From: Alphaproteobacteria bacterium
GTDB lineage: Bacteria; Pseudomonadota; Alphaproteobacteria; UBA9655
Direction of reading: 5' to 3'
Length of the DNA stretch: 64,000 nt
Assembly: GCA_027459605.1 (NCBI GenBank)
Contig: DAIDHR010000002.1
Coordinates: 21,685 to 85,684, forward strand
The notes below the pieces were generated by a model, which was given only the letters and a program-made list of their open reading frames with translations, had not been told where the DNA came from and ran no database searches. Each line of letters opens with the position of its first letter. Position 1 is the first letter of the stretch. Of the stretch, positions 16,916-25,438 are shown piece by piece. The position numbers were made by a program, and so were the translations under genes.

Positions 16916-18035
16916 CTTGCGTATCCGGTTGGCACATAATTTAAATTTCATCCTTGGTCGCGTAATCCAGTTTATCATAAACCTCTCGATAGGTAACCCC
17001 CGTGTTGAGTGTTCCCAAATCCAGCAAAGAATGAAATGACACCGAACGATAGAAGCGACGATTGAACCTAAACATAAACTCATCTAAATAAGCTTGTAGA
17101 TGTTTTTTTCTGACGCCATGAAATGTACCGTCAATCCACGTTTTCAAATTAGCGGTAACCAAGCTAACCATAGGCAGAGTTCTGTCCATTTTAGCTTTGT
17201 CTCCGCGCATAGGAACTGGCTGATGATCATAGCCACGCTTGATTAGATTTGTGAATTCGGTACCATCGTCACTCATAATAGCTGCACCTGGCGTAATACA
17301 ATTTTGTACAAATTGATCAACAGAGAGTGCTGTTTTATTTGGTAGCTTTTGTAACCTTATACGACCAGCAAGGGCACGCTTTGTAACCTTGTTAGTCTTT
17401 GGGTCGCGGACTTCTCGACGACGAATTTCCACAGCAATAATGACTGGCACTTGATTCGTTTTTCCCTGGATGCCGCTTCTAGTCCTGCCCCCTATGAAAA
17501 TAACATCCAACTCCAGGGGCCATTCAGTACCAATCTTATCATGGCTAGAACGTACCATTGCACCTCTTAGTTTGTGCAAAATTTGAAAGGCAGTTTCATA
17601 ACGACTAATACCTAATTGTTTTTGAAGTTCCTTCGCCGATATCCCAGGCGTATGCGTTGAAACAAGATAGGCAGCCCAAAACCAAACAAGAATACTGGTT
17701 TTACTGCGATGCATAACGGTGCCGGCAGTAATTGATGCCTCGTAATGGCAAGACCTACACTTAAGCACCCGTGGACGAATAGTACTTCTAAATGGTTCAC
17801 TTAAGTTAGAGCACTGCTCACAGACGAAACCGTTTGGCCAACGGATCCGTTCCAAGTATCCAAGACACGCAGCCTCATCTGGAAACATTTTCTGAAAATC
17901 TAAAAGATTGATATGGGACTCAAGAGGCGAATCAATGAGCCCTAGATTTTGATCTTGAATTTCGTTTGTCATCATCGAATCTCTCGTCGCCGTATTTTAG
18001 CTCAACTCAAATTATGTGACAACCGGATACGCAGG
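16916..18035. mobile_element. IS1595-family insertion sequence, apparently intact, 8-bp target duplication
   Basis: The ends are near-perfect inverted repeats: TGCGTATCCGGTTGGCACAT at 16918 onward matches the reverse complement of 18009-18033 with one mismatch over 25 bp. Directly outside lies the repeat GAATGTTT (16908-16915 and 18036-18043), the 8-bp duplication usual for IS1595. One transposase gene fills the element. Nothing is broken, so it may still move. It landed between the Sel1 gene and an IS200 fragment. Confidence 0.9.
16941..17975 (-). CDS. IS1595-family (ISXO2-like) transposase
   Basis: DDE-type transposase of the ISXO2-like group, 344 residues. The N-terminus has the family opening FPDEAACLGYLERIRWPNGF and a zinc ribbon with CEQC and CRSC at about 53-76. 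The catalytic core includes ELDVIFIGGRTR, the first acidic site (a variant: the usual DET is DVI here), IMSDDGTEF and VRKKHLQAYLDEFMFRFNRR near the end. The stop lies inside the left inverted repeat. The variant first acidic motif means activity cannot be assumed. Confidence 0.88.
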   Translation of the reverse strand: MMTNEIQDQNLGLIDSPLESHINLLDFQKMFPDEAACLGYLERIRWPNGFVCEQCSNLSEPFRSTIRPRVLKCRSCHYEASITAGTVMHRSKTSILVWFWAAYLVSTHTPGISAKELQKQLGISRYETAFQILHKLRGAMVRSSHDKIGTEWPLELDVIFIGGRTRSGIQGKTNQVPVIIAVEIRRREVRDPKTNKVTKRALAGRIRLQKLPNKTALSVDQFVQNCITPGAAIMSDDGTEFTNLIKRGYDHQPVPMRGDKAKMDRTLPMVSLVTANLKTWIDGTFHGVRKKHLQAYLDEFMFRFNRRFYRSVSFHSLLDLGTLNTGVTYREVYDKLDYATKDEI

Positions 18036-18054
18036 GAATGTTTAAACTCTAAGG

Positions 18055-18423
18055 ATGGAAGTCAGGAGAGCGAATCATTGTGTCTATAACACTCACTATC
18101 ACATAGTTTTCTCAGTAAAATATCGAAAAGGGTTATTAACAAAAGGGATTCTTTATGCTCCTAATTATATTGTAAATGCGGGAGGGTTAATTAATGTAGC
18201 TTCTGAAGTAACTTCCTATGATCCTGAAAAAGTAAGACTTAAAATTGAAGAAATTTCGCAAACCCTCATGGCTATCTTCCAAAAAGCAGAAGCAATACAC
18301 ATTCCAATGAATGAAGCGGCTGATAGGATGGCTGAAGAAGGGATTGAATCAAAACGAAATAAGGACCTATATTTTCTTATCGTGAGCTTCCCTTGTGATA
18401 ATGAAGAAAAAGATGTTGAATAG
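18055..18423 (+). pseudogene. Chimeric remnant: IS200 transposase N-terminus joined to leucine-dehydrogenase-like C-terminus
   Basis: The 122-codon frame is a fusion of two unrelated fragments. Residues 1-32 (NHCVYNTHYHIVFSVKYRKG) match the start of IS200/IS605 TnpA. From about residue 33, LYAPNYIVNAGGLINVA, YDPEKVRLKIEEI and EAADRMAEEGI match the C-terminal part of Glu/Leu/Phe/Val dehydrogenases. The TnpA catalytic Tyr and the dehydrogenase catalytic domain are both missing. Neither activity can survive. The junction near nt 18150 probably reflects an IS200 insertion followed by deletion. Confidence 0.8.
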
Positions 18424-18648
18424 CGGGGTATTTTTTGAGAGTCTTGCGTTATTTCTGGACGACAAGGTGTCGCTAGGGTATGTTTTTGATATGTTAAGAC
18501 ATTTATCGAGTCAAAGGAAAAGGTGTGAGAATTTAAGCAGAGTGACTGATAAATTTTAGAGTTTTGCATAGCAATTTTCTCTTAAATTTGTTCCTCTGCT
18601 CTTTTTTAGCGAGAGCCTTATTTTTCTTAAGGGGTCTTTGCTAAAGTT

Positions 18649-18689
18649 CCGCAGAGTGTTCTAAGGGAGGCTAGAAAGACACTCTGCGG
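18649..18689. repeat. Strong hairpin upstream of the repressor gene
   Basis: CCGCAGAGTGT (18649-18659) is the exact reverse complement of ACACTCTGCGG (18679-18689), and TTCTA/TAGAA extends the stem inside. No T-run follows on either strand, so a simple terminator is unlikely. Of the rest of 18424-18860, I can explain only the operator-like repeat at 18789-18807. Confidence 0.6.
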
Positions 18690-18788
18690 TTCTCCTGGAC
18701 ATGATACTACATTTATAGAAATGGAGGCCATAACTAACGTACCATCATTTTATATTAAACCAGGTTTTAGATAACCTTGCAACACTTT

Positions 18789-18807
18789 TATACGATTTTT
18801 TCGTATA
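18789..18807. promoter_or_regulatory. Candidate repressor operator
   Basis: TATACGA and TCGTATA are perfect inverted arms separated by five T-rich bases, 54 bp ahead of the S24 repressor start. Position and symmetry suit autoregulation by the downstream HTH protein; this is inference. Confidence 0.4.
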
Positions 18808-18860
18808 TATTTTTTGGGGTTATTTTAAGTGTGGAAAGAGCGAGAGAATAGAAAGCTAGA

Positions 18861-19538
18861 ATGATGGATAGCCGAGAAAAAACCGCAGAACGACTGAAAG
18901 TTGCGCGAAGCCTTGCGGGGTATGGAAATAGAAAAGACTTTTGTACTCACTTTGACCTTCCCTATGATACCCTTGATGCCTGGGAAAGAGGAAAAAACCC
19001 CCTTACTCTCAAGGGAGCAAAACGTATCATAGACATTTTAAAATCAGTTGGGGTTTATTGTTCTGAGAATTGGCTCATGAAAGGTGAAGGACTCTCTCCG
19101 CGTCCTTTGAAAGAATTTATTCCAGATATTGAGATAGACCTTTCTGATTCCTTAAATTTATTTGAAAAAAATATTACTCTCGCTACTGAGATTTCAACCT
19201 TTACAACCCTCAATAAAGATTCCATCATAACGATCATTAAAGATGACTCCATGCTTCCCTTTTATGAAAAAGGGGATTATGTGGGAGGAGTAAGACTCAG
19301 AGGGGATGATATCATTAATGCTATCAACAAAAAATGTATTGTAGAGTTTTTAGATGGGCACATCACAATTGGTCAACTTCAAAAGTCAAATAAGTCACTC
19401 TCTTATAAGGTGTGTACTTTGAACAAAAGTGCATCTAAAAAACCTAAGACAGAAGCGTCCTCTTTGGAAATTGTCTCTGCAGCTCCTATCCTCTGGCACA
19501 GAACATTTTTTTACACGACAAAGGAATCAGAAAAATGA
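18861..19538 (+). CDS. HTH-S24 (CI/LexA-like) repressor
   Basis: Residues about 8-60 form an XRE-type helix-turn-helix (EKTAERLKVARSLAGYGNRK, LDAWERGKNPLTLKGAKRI). Residues about 125-180 form an S24 domain with DDSMLPFYEKGDYVGG, where the Ser of DSM is the expected catalytic nucleophile. The Lys partner is not obvious in KKCIVEFLDGHITIGQL, so self-cleavage is uncertain. Such proteins keep mobile elements silent until induced. The gene overlaps def by four bases (ATGA), so the deformylase may be made under its own control. A start one codon later (18864) is equally possible. Confidence 0.82.
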   Translation: MMDSREKTAERLKVARSLAGYGNRKDFCTHFDLPYDTLDAWERGKNPLTLKGAKRIIDILKSVGVYCSENWLMKGEGLSPRPLKEFIPDIEIDLSDSLNLFEKNITLATEISTFTTLNKDSIITIIKDDSMLPFYEKGDYVGGVRLRGDDIINAINKKCIVEFLDGHITIGQLQKSNKSLSYKVCTLNKSASKKPKTEASSLEIVSAAPILWHRTFFYTTKESEK

Positions 19539-20092
19539 CCGGAAGAGTTTTACAAATCGTGCCCATGGGGAATCCTCTTTTAAAGGAGTCCTGTAAGAGT
19601 GTAGAGGATCCTTTAGCGGTTGAGATCCAAAGTCTTATTAAAGATATGGAGACAACGGTCGAGTACATAGGTTGTTCAGGATTAGCAGCGCCTCAAGTTC
19701 TTGCGCCTGTGCGTGTTGTTATTTTTAGAGTTATGAAAACTACAACAAATCCAGCCTATCAATTAACGCCAGAGTATGACCCGGAAGGAGTCCCTTGGAC
19801 GATTATGATAAATCCAAAAATTATGCCTTTATCTGAAGAGATCACAATGGGATGGGAAGGGTGTCTTTCTTTGCCAGGCCTTCTCGGAAAAGTCCCTCGT
19901 CATCATTCTATTCAATACACTTATCTTAATCGACAAGGTGAAGAAGAAACACGTATTGCTCATGGCTTTCATGCCAGGGTCGTTCAGCATGAGTGTGATC
20001 ATCTAGATGGTATTTTATATCCTCAGCGAATTAAAAACATGGCTGATTTTGGATTTAAGGAAGAAATCATCAAACAAATGGAGAGGCCTTAG
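19535..20092 (+). CDS. def: Peptide deformylase
   Basis: Peptide deformylase removes the formyl group from new N-termini, a zinc/iron enzyme in the cytosol. All three motifs are intact: GCSGLAAPQ (about 46-54), EGCLSLPG (about 108-115) and HECDHLDG (about 151-158), with metal ligands Cys, His, His. Length is normal (185). It is coupled to the repressor gene instead of to fmt, and its 3' end overlaps the convergent gene by 23 bp. This suggests a cargo copy, not the housekeeping gene. Whether a second def exists elsewhere cannot be seen here. Confidence 0.93.
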   Translation: MTGRVLQIVPMGNPLLKESCKSVEDPLAVEIQSLIKDMETTVEYIGCSGLAAPQVLAPVRVVIFRVMKTTTNPAYQLTPEYDPEGVPWTIMINPKIMPLSEEITMGWEGCLSLPGLLGKVPRHHSIQYTYLNRQGEEETRIAHGFHARVVQHECDHLDGILYPQRIKNMADFGFKEEIIKQMERP

Positions 20093-20582
20093 TGGGTAGA
20101 GACAGACTCTCTTTATGAGTTTTATAGAACTTAGAGATCATCTCATAAATTTTGCGTGTGTAGGTTTCATCTCTTAGAAGATGATAAAAATCTTGAGGAG
20201 GAACTTCTGATCCCAGCGCAATGATTTCAGTGTATCCTTTATTGTTTATCCCAACCGTAAGACCTGATTTAAGATTGCATACTTCATTTCTCTCCGTCAT
20301 GACTTTCTTTTCTTTCCCAAAAGGATGCAAGGCATCCCATACAATTAAAGGAAAATGGGAAGAAACTACACCACGGAGAAGGGGATCTATTTTGTTATAA
20401 TGTTTTTCTTGATAAAGATGTCCCCATTCTTCATGTGTAAAATAGGAGAGCAGCACTTCTCCTTGAGAAATAAGTCCATAACTAAAGTAGGCCAACCCAA
20501 CTTCTCTCATGGGGCCTTCGAGAGATTTAAAGGAGGGTAGAAGAGAAGTTTTTTCTATTCCTAGACAATGTGATGAATTCAT
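20070..20582 (-). CDS. Autoinducer-binding-like (LuxR sensor domain) protein without HTH
   Basis: The 170-residue protein resembles the N-terminal ligand-binding domain of LuxR regulators: YNKIDPLLRGVVSSHFPLIVWDAL matches the Y..IDP.......P..W core, and LKSGLTVGINNKGYTEIIAL fits the following strands. The DNA-binding domain is absent: the frame stops after a short helix. It might sense acyl-homoserine-lactone-like ligands or act as a decoy; this is inference, and the fold assignment is moderate. The start follows AAAGGAGG. It lies 30 bp downstream of the transporter gene on the same strand, so it is likely one operon. Confidence 0.55.
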   Translation of the reverse strand: MNSSHCLGIEKTSLLPSFKSLEGPMREVGLAYFSYGLISQGEVLLSYFTHEEWGHLYQEKHYNKIDPLLRGVVSSHFPLIVWDALHPFGKEKKVMTERNEVCNLKSGLTVGINNKGYTEIIALGSEVPPQDFYHLLRDETYTRKIYEMISKFYKTHKESLSLPTKASPFV

Positions 20583-20612
20583 TTGGTTTGATCCTCCTTT
20601 TAAGTGAAAGGG

Positions 20613-21914
20613 TTAAAAACCCTCACTAGGCAAAACATTTGCCAGCCTTTTAGTTGAGCTTATTCCTTTTGAGAGATAAAAAACAGTTACAAGAAACAGA
20701 GAAGCCAGGCCCATTAAATAAAAGGCTGGGACATACAGGGTTAACTGGCTTGACTCTATGAGATAAGTAAAGAGCATAGGAGCTGTGCCTCCACAAAGGG
20801 CCATTCCTAAAGAAAAATTAATTGAAACACCCCTCAAACGCACTTGGGTTGGAAAGAGAGGTTGCATATACCCATGGCTAGCACCTGCAATGCTTGCCGT
20901 AAGGATACCCAAGAGAGCTTGCCCACATAAGATCAAAAGAGAATTGAGCGTTTGTAACAAGAAAAAGGCTGGAAGAGCACCGATGAGTACTAAAAAGGCT
21001 GCTCCAAGTATAAATCGCGTTCTCCCGTAGATATCTAAGAGGTACCCAGCTATAGGCGAACAAAACATAAAGAAAAACAATCCTAAGAGATTATACTTCA
21101 TGGAGAGGCCAGCCCCCATACCAAGGTACTTTGACAAATAGACATTCAAAAACCCAAACAAAGTATAAGATAGGGCTCCATTCAGAGCCCCTATCATGAA
21201 AGAAAGAAAAATACTTGAGGGGTATTGAGCATAGAGAGTCGTCAAATTCCAGCTTTTTTCTATTTTATTTTTTCCTAATAGGGAAAATTCTGGTGTTTCG
21301 TTCATCTTGTACCGAAGAATGAATCCAACAACACTGATGATAGATCCAAAAAGAAAAGAGAGTCTCCACATCTCCTCAGTTCCATAAGTTGAGATTAAAA
21401 AACCTGAGAAAGTAGCGGAAAAAGCTCCAATAGTACAAGAGGCTGTGATAAATCCTCCTATCATTCCAGGCTTCAGCTTCCCAAAATGCTCAAGAGCAAA
21501 GATAGCAGCCCCATTGTATTCTCCTCCCGTGCATAAACCCTGACAAAGGCGACACAGAATAAGGATTATAGGCGCTATAATTCCGAGTGTTTCATAGCCA
21601 GGAAGAAGAGCAATTACAAGCGTAGGGAGTCCTGTAAGTAGAATGGTCAAACCTAAAGAAAACTTACGGCCATACTTATCTCCAAGAGAACCGAAGACAA
21701 CAGCTCCTAACGGCCGCATCATAAAGCCAGCTGCAAAGGCTCCCCAACTCGCAATTAACGAAGCTGTTGGATCCCCTAAGGGGAAAAAAAGTTTCCCAAT
21801 GGTTACCGCAAAGATAGCGTAAAGAGTAAAGTCATAAAACTCCAGAGCATTTCCAACAATTGTTGTGGGTAAAACTTTGTAATAAAGAATTTTCTTTTTT
21901 AGGGAATCTGTCAT
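20613..21914 (-). CDS. MFS transporter, metabolite:H+ symporter (ProP-like) family
   Basis: Twelve hydrophobic segments fill the 433 residues. The MHS signatures are clear: GNALEFYDFTLYAIFA at the first helix, GAVVFGSLGDKYGRKFSLGL after helix 2, and LCRLCQGLCTGGEYNGAAIF at helix 4. Relatives carry osmolytes, dicarboxylates or other small metabolites with protons; the substrate cannot be told. The family is greatly expanded in Rickettsiales, and ProP-type genes are common cargo of their conjugative elements. An AAGG site precedes the ATG. Confidence 0.88.
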   Translation of the reverse strand: MTDSLKKKILYYKVLPTTIVGNALEFYDFTLYAIFAVTIGKLFFPLGDPTASLIASWGAFAAGFMMRPLGAVVFGSLGDKYGRKFSLGLTILLTGLPTLVIALLPGYETLGIIAPIILILCRLCQGLCTGGEYNGAAIFALEHFGKLKPGMIGGFITASCTIGAFSATFSGFLISTYGTEEMWRLSFLFGSIISVVGFILRYKMNETPEFSLLGKNKIEKSWNLTTLYAQYPSSIFLSFMIGALNGALSYTLFGFLNVYLSKYLGMGAGLSMKYNLLGLFFFMFCSPIAGYLLDIYGRTRFILGAAFLVLIGALPAFFLLQTLNSLLILCGQALLGILTASIAGASHGYMQPLFPTQVRLRGVSINFSLGMALCGGTAPMLFTYLIESSQLTLYVPAFYLMGLASLFLVTVFYLSKGISSTKRLANVLPSEGF

Positions 21915-22163
21915 ATACGACCTTAAAGCCTCCTCCTTTTTAAATTATTTCCTCTATTCCATCCTAATAGTTTCTAATTTTCAAGAACTATATGGGGAGG
22001 AACACCATAAGTGATTGTAACGTTTCTTTTAACCCTTTTGGGTTCAGGACAGCAGGAAGAAGGTATGAAACAGGGTAAAACGACAGCTATGGAAGCTAGG
22101 GAGCCGTCTTCACTGTTTTCAAATACAACTTCCCGCTGTCCTTCCCCAGCACAGACGCAGAAG

Positions 22164-22337
22164 TTAAATACCTTCTTTTATCTCCCTTTCAACGCGATAA
22201 TGGGTCTCAGCAGGAAACTGCCAAAATCCATATAAATGTTCAGCCAAAATCGCCAGATTATCCCAAAGAGATACTGGTGAAATAACGGCTTTCCATTGCT
22301 TTAAAATGGGAAATGGGTCTATACTTGTTTGAGCCAT
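22164..22337 (-). CDS. Small hypothetical protein
   Basis: I do not recognise this frame of 57 residues. It starts at an ATG behind GAGGTTGAC and reads MAQTSIDPFPILKQWKAVI, then an aromatic-rich middle and a charged end. The frame is open upstream to 22499, but that part has no ribosome site and odd composition. The only support is the ribosome site and reasonable codon use. Confidence 0.35.
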   Translation of the reverse strand: MAQTSIDPFPILKQWKAVISPVSLWDNLAILAEHLYGFWQFPAETHYRVEREIKEGI

Positions 22338-23310
22338 TGTCAACCTCATATGTTGGCTTTGGTTAGGGGGATCTTGGAGGTTCGCGTCTCCTTGGTCTCC
22401 CGCTTGAACAAGCTTAAGAGAACTGCCTGCCGAATAAGCATATGCAACGCCCTTACACTCACCTATAGGATACCTGTGCCCGGGGAGAGTGGCAAGCAAG
22501 AAATGATTTTTGGTTAAAATTTTAGCAATAGCCTTTAAGAATAAAGAAAACCCAAAGAGAGTAGATCATCCTCCTCTTTAGCTCAGTTCATGGTCTTATC
22601 CCCCAAAATAAGGGGCCATATCACAGTTTAACAAACTCTAATTTAGATAAGAGTTAGGGGGATAAAATTGCATAGAATAGAAGGCTTATTTTCTTTCAGT
22701 TGATAGGCAGTAAGGAAGGAAAGGATATTCATAGAAGCATTTATGGGAAATCGATGTCTAGTGGAATAGATCTTAATTAAAGAAGCATAATGATGTAAGA
22801 TGGCTCTCTATAAATAAAGAAAAAGAGGACAAGGATGGGAAGGAAGAGAGCAGCAAAAGTTGAGCCCAATACCAAGACATTACAAAAATCGTCTTTTAAT
22901 AGAACCTAACTTTTGAGGTCATTTTAAATAAAAATGAGAGGAATGTGACAAAGAGGGTCTGAAAGAAGAAGCATTTCTGGTGGATTTTAGAGGTTATCCC
23001 TTATTTTTTAGACCGTTTAGCCCATTTTTAGGCAGACTTATCCTATGAAAGCTCCTCTTTCTTCCCAGAAAATGAGCCTTTTCATGTATGTAAACAATAT
23101 TAGCAAGGGTAACTGAGCACCTCGAACAACCTCCTGACAAAAAATAAGATCTAGGAAATATGCGGTTCTCGAAGAATCAAAATATCAAAAATAGGAGTTT
23201 TTCAAGGTGCTGGTGCTCTCATTTCTTCTGCCTCATTCAAAACTATCCTGTCAAATGTAGGATATGCAAGAGCCCTACTCGATTTGCTAAAAAAGTACAT
23301 AGCTAATGAA
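22338..23310. other. Gene-poor stretch
   Basis: No convincing gene. TTATCCCCC (22596-22604) and GGGGGATAA (22657-22665) are exact inverted arms, with AACTCT/AGAGTT nested inside them, so an RNA fold is possible. The remainder shows nothing I can name. Confidence 0.5.
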
Positions 23311-25200
23311 TTACTCATTTAGGGGTTTTAATGTTGGAATTTTTGTTAGCGCATCCATATAAAGTACAGTCGCTATTTGCTCAATGGATAGCTGCGCTCT
23401 CTCTTTGTCATCATTGGAAGCATTGCTATCATGAAAAACATTTTTTAAATAAAAGAGGTGCTCAAAACTCGTTATATAATTTTTAAGATCTTTTAGATTA
23501 AGATGTTTAATTTTATTAAGAATTTCTGGAATTATTAGCCTCGTGTATATAACATCACGGGCAGTAGTAATTTTTTTAAAAGTCTCTATGAAATGGGGTT
23601 TCCTCTCATTTTCGTTAGGGAGCTTCTTCAGAATTTTAATGGTATTAAGAGTTTCATTAAAAGTTCCCTCTAATGTTTGTAGATCATTATCATGATTAAC
23701 TCCTTCAATCTCAAGGAGGTGATCTGTATTATTGTAATGATCAATTATTTCTGCCAACGTTTTAATGTGATAACCTTTTTGAATTACTCTGCGAATGTTA
23801 GGAATCTCATAATCAGGATTTCTATAAATTTGAGAAGCTTTTTCGCGAATTTCTTTTAATAGATTTATATTTTCTATAGATTCCTCTACTATTGTTCCCA
23901 CAATGTCATAATCTGTGTCTTCCACAAAGCGCGTTATTTGAATGGGTTTTTCCATACGCAATGTGTTAAAGTAAAGAGGAGAGTTTTTCTTAATTTTCGA
24001 AAGTTGAGTTCTAATCTGATCATTTTTCTTATGATCTCCAAATTCTTTATTATGTTTAATCATTACCCATATAGCTCGGCTAGGAGCGAGAGCTTGATTA
24101 AAAAACTCCTCGGAATACTTGCGGTTGTCCACAACCTCTACTAGCATCTTATAAACATAATTAAAGCTAAATCTCTTTAACATTTGCAAAGCTAAATACG
24201 CGTTGGCCTTGTTGTTAACTGTCGGTGAAGTTTTCATTACTTTTTCTAGGGATAAAGTTTCTGCTATTAATTGATTAAAGGCTGTGTATTCCGCTATATA
24301 AGGACTATTTTGTCTATCATGACTCCCCACCATTCTTCTCGCAAGAGTTTGCAGGTCGTATACAAACTGGACAGTATTGCTCATTTCCTTTAGAAAAGGT
24401 TTTTTTGCAAATGGATCTTGAGTAAGGTGCGAATTGGATGGATGTGTAAGGCGGGAATGAAAGTAATTCCCACTTTCTATGGCAGTTTTCTTTGTTCCAT
24501 TTATATTCCTGAAATCCCCAGACAGATTTTTATCTACAGTTGTGGTTGTATCAACTATCCAGACTGAATCCCTACTTTCCGTTTGAGAGAGAGGGGAAGA
24601 CTGAGAAAGTTTCACATCTTTGAGATTGTGCATTAATTGAGGCATATTTTGAGGTTCAAGCATTTTTCCCCCAATCCAGCAATTAATAGCATTAATGGTT
24701 GAGCTTTGATCTTTAAAAGGAAAAGAGGGTGGAGCTATAGGAATAGGAAGCCTGTCTAATTCGTTCGAGATTTGAGCTAAAACATAGCATCCCGAATGAT
24801 ATAATGGATTTAAATGAATATGAGTGTTATTTTCTTCTGCAAATGAATAATTTTTATGAAGCCATCCATCTTTCCGTAACCCAAAAAAAGGGAGCCAAGC
24901 TTTAGGTAATCCACTATTGGCACCTGAAGATCGATAGAATGGGACGTCGCTATTATCAATTAATTTGACAACCAAAATAGCTCTGCCTGCATACTCAAAA
25001 ACGCTACTTAGAGCTTTAATTATTAATATTTGGTGTTCATCACGATAGTCTGGGTTAAGAATGAACATCTTCCGTTTAATAACGTAGTTATTATCTTGTG
25101 ATTCAACTGGAGGCCCCCCACCCTTTTTCATTGCATACAAGTTAGACGTTCCCACCAGAAGATTTGCTGCAATAAACAATATACTCAATTTAATTTTCAT
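23311..25200 (-). CDS. Large secreted protein of unknown function
   Basis: I do not recognise this 629-residue protein. A clear Sec signal peptide occupies about 1-23 (ending NLYA). The first 120 residues look like a compact domain with VPFYRSSGANSGLPKAWLPF and GLRKDGWLHKN; a linker rich in Ser/Thr/Asn follows, and the rest (about 270-629) is mostly helical with many Lys/Glu. It stands alone, with noncoding flanks. It is likely an exported host-interaction factor because it sits among other signal-peptide proteins of the same kind (inference). Confidence 0.65.
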   Translation of the reverse strand: MKIKLSILFIAANLLVGTSNLYAMKKGGGPPVESQDNNYVIKRKMFILNPDYRDEHQILIIKALSSVFEYAGRAILVVKLIDNSDVPFYRSSGANSGLPKAWLPFFGLRKDGWLHKNYSFAEENNTHIHLNPLYHSGCYVLAQISNELDRLPIPIAPPSFPFKDQSSTINAINCWIGGKMLEPQNMPQLMHNLKDVKLSQSSPLSQTESRDSVWIVDTTTTVDKNLSGDFRNINGTKKTAIESGNYFHSRLTHPSNSHLTQDPFAKKPFLKEMSNTVQFVYDLQTLARRMVGSHDRQNSPYIAEYTAFNQLIAETLSLEKVMKTSPTVNNKANAYLALQMLKRFSFNYVYKMLVEVVDNRKYSEEFFNQALAPSRAIWVMIKHNKEFGDHKKNDQIRTQLSKIKKNSPLYFNTLRMEKPIQITRFVEDTDYDIVGTIVEESIENINLLKEIREKASQIYRNPDYEIPNIRRVIQKGYHIKTLAEIIDHYNNTDHLLEIEGVNHDNDLQTLEGTFNETLNTIKILKKLPNENERKPHFIETFKKITTARDVIYTRLIIPEILNKIKHLNLKDLKNYITSFEHLFYLKNVFHDSNASNDDKERAQLSIEQIATVLYMDALTKIPTLKPLNE

Positions 25201-25438
25201 ATTTTAAAGTCCCCATAGCATGTTTGCAGTCAGATAAGGTCTAAAAATTAATCAGCTTTTAAAAATAATTCATTATAACTACAAAGGTTTTATTTCTCTG
25301 AAATAGATTATAATATTTTCAGCGTAATTTACAAATCCTAATAAAAGTTTTTCCATCCTTGGAATGTAATCTGCTTCCTACCTTTTATTAGAACTTACTA
25401 TCTACTGGGTGCTCATTTTTGAGGATGAGCCTGTATCC

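Noticed and set aside
18861..20092. Prophage indicated by the S24 repressor
   Set aside because: No capsid, tail, terminase or lysis genes in the window; the gene is better seen as cargo or element regulator.
22011..22235. A 74-codon plus-strand frame
   Set aside because: No ribosome site and odd composition; overlaps the better-supported minus-strand small frame.
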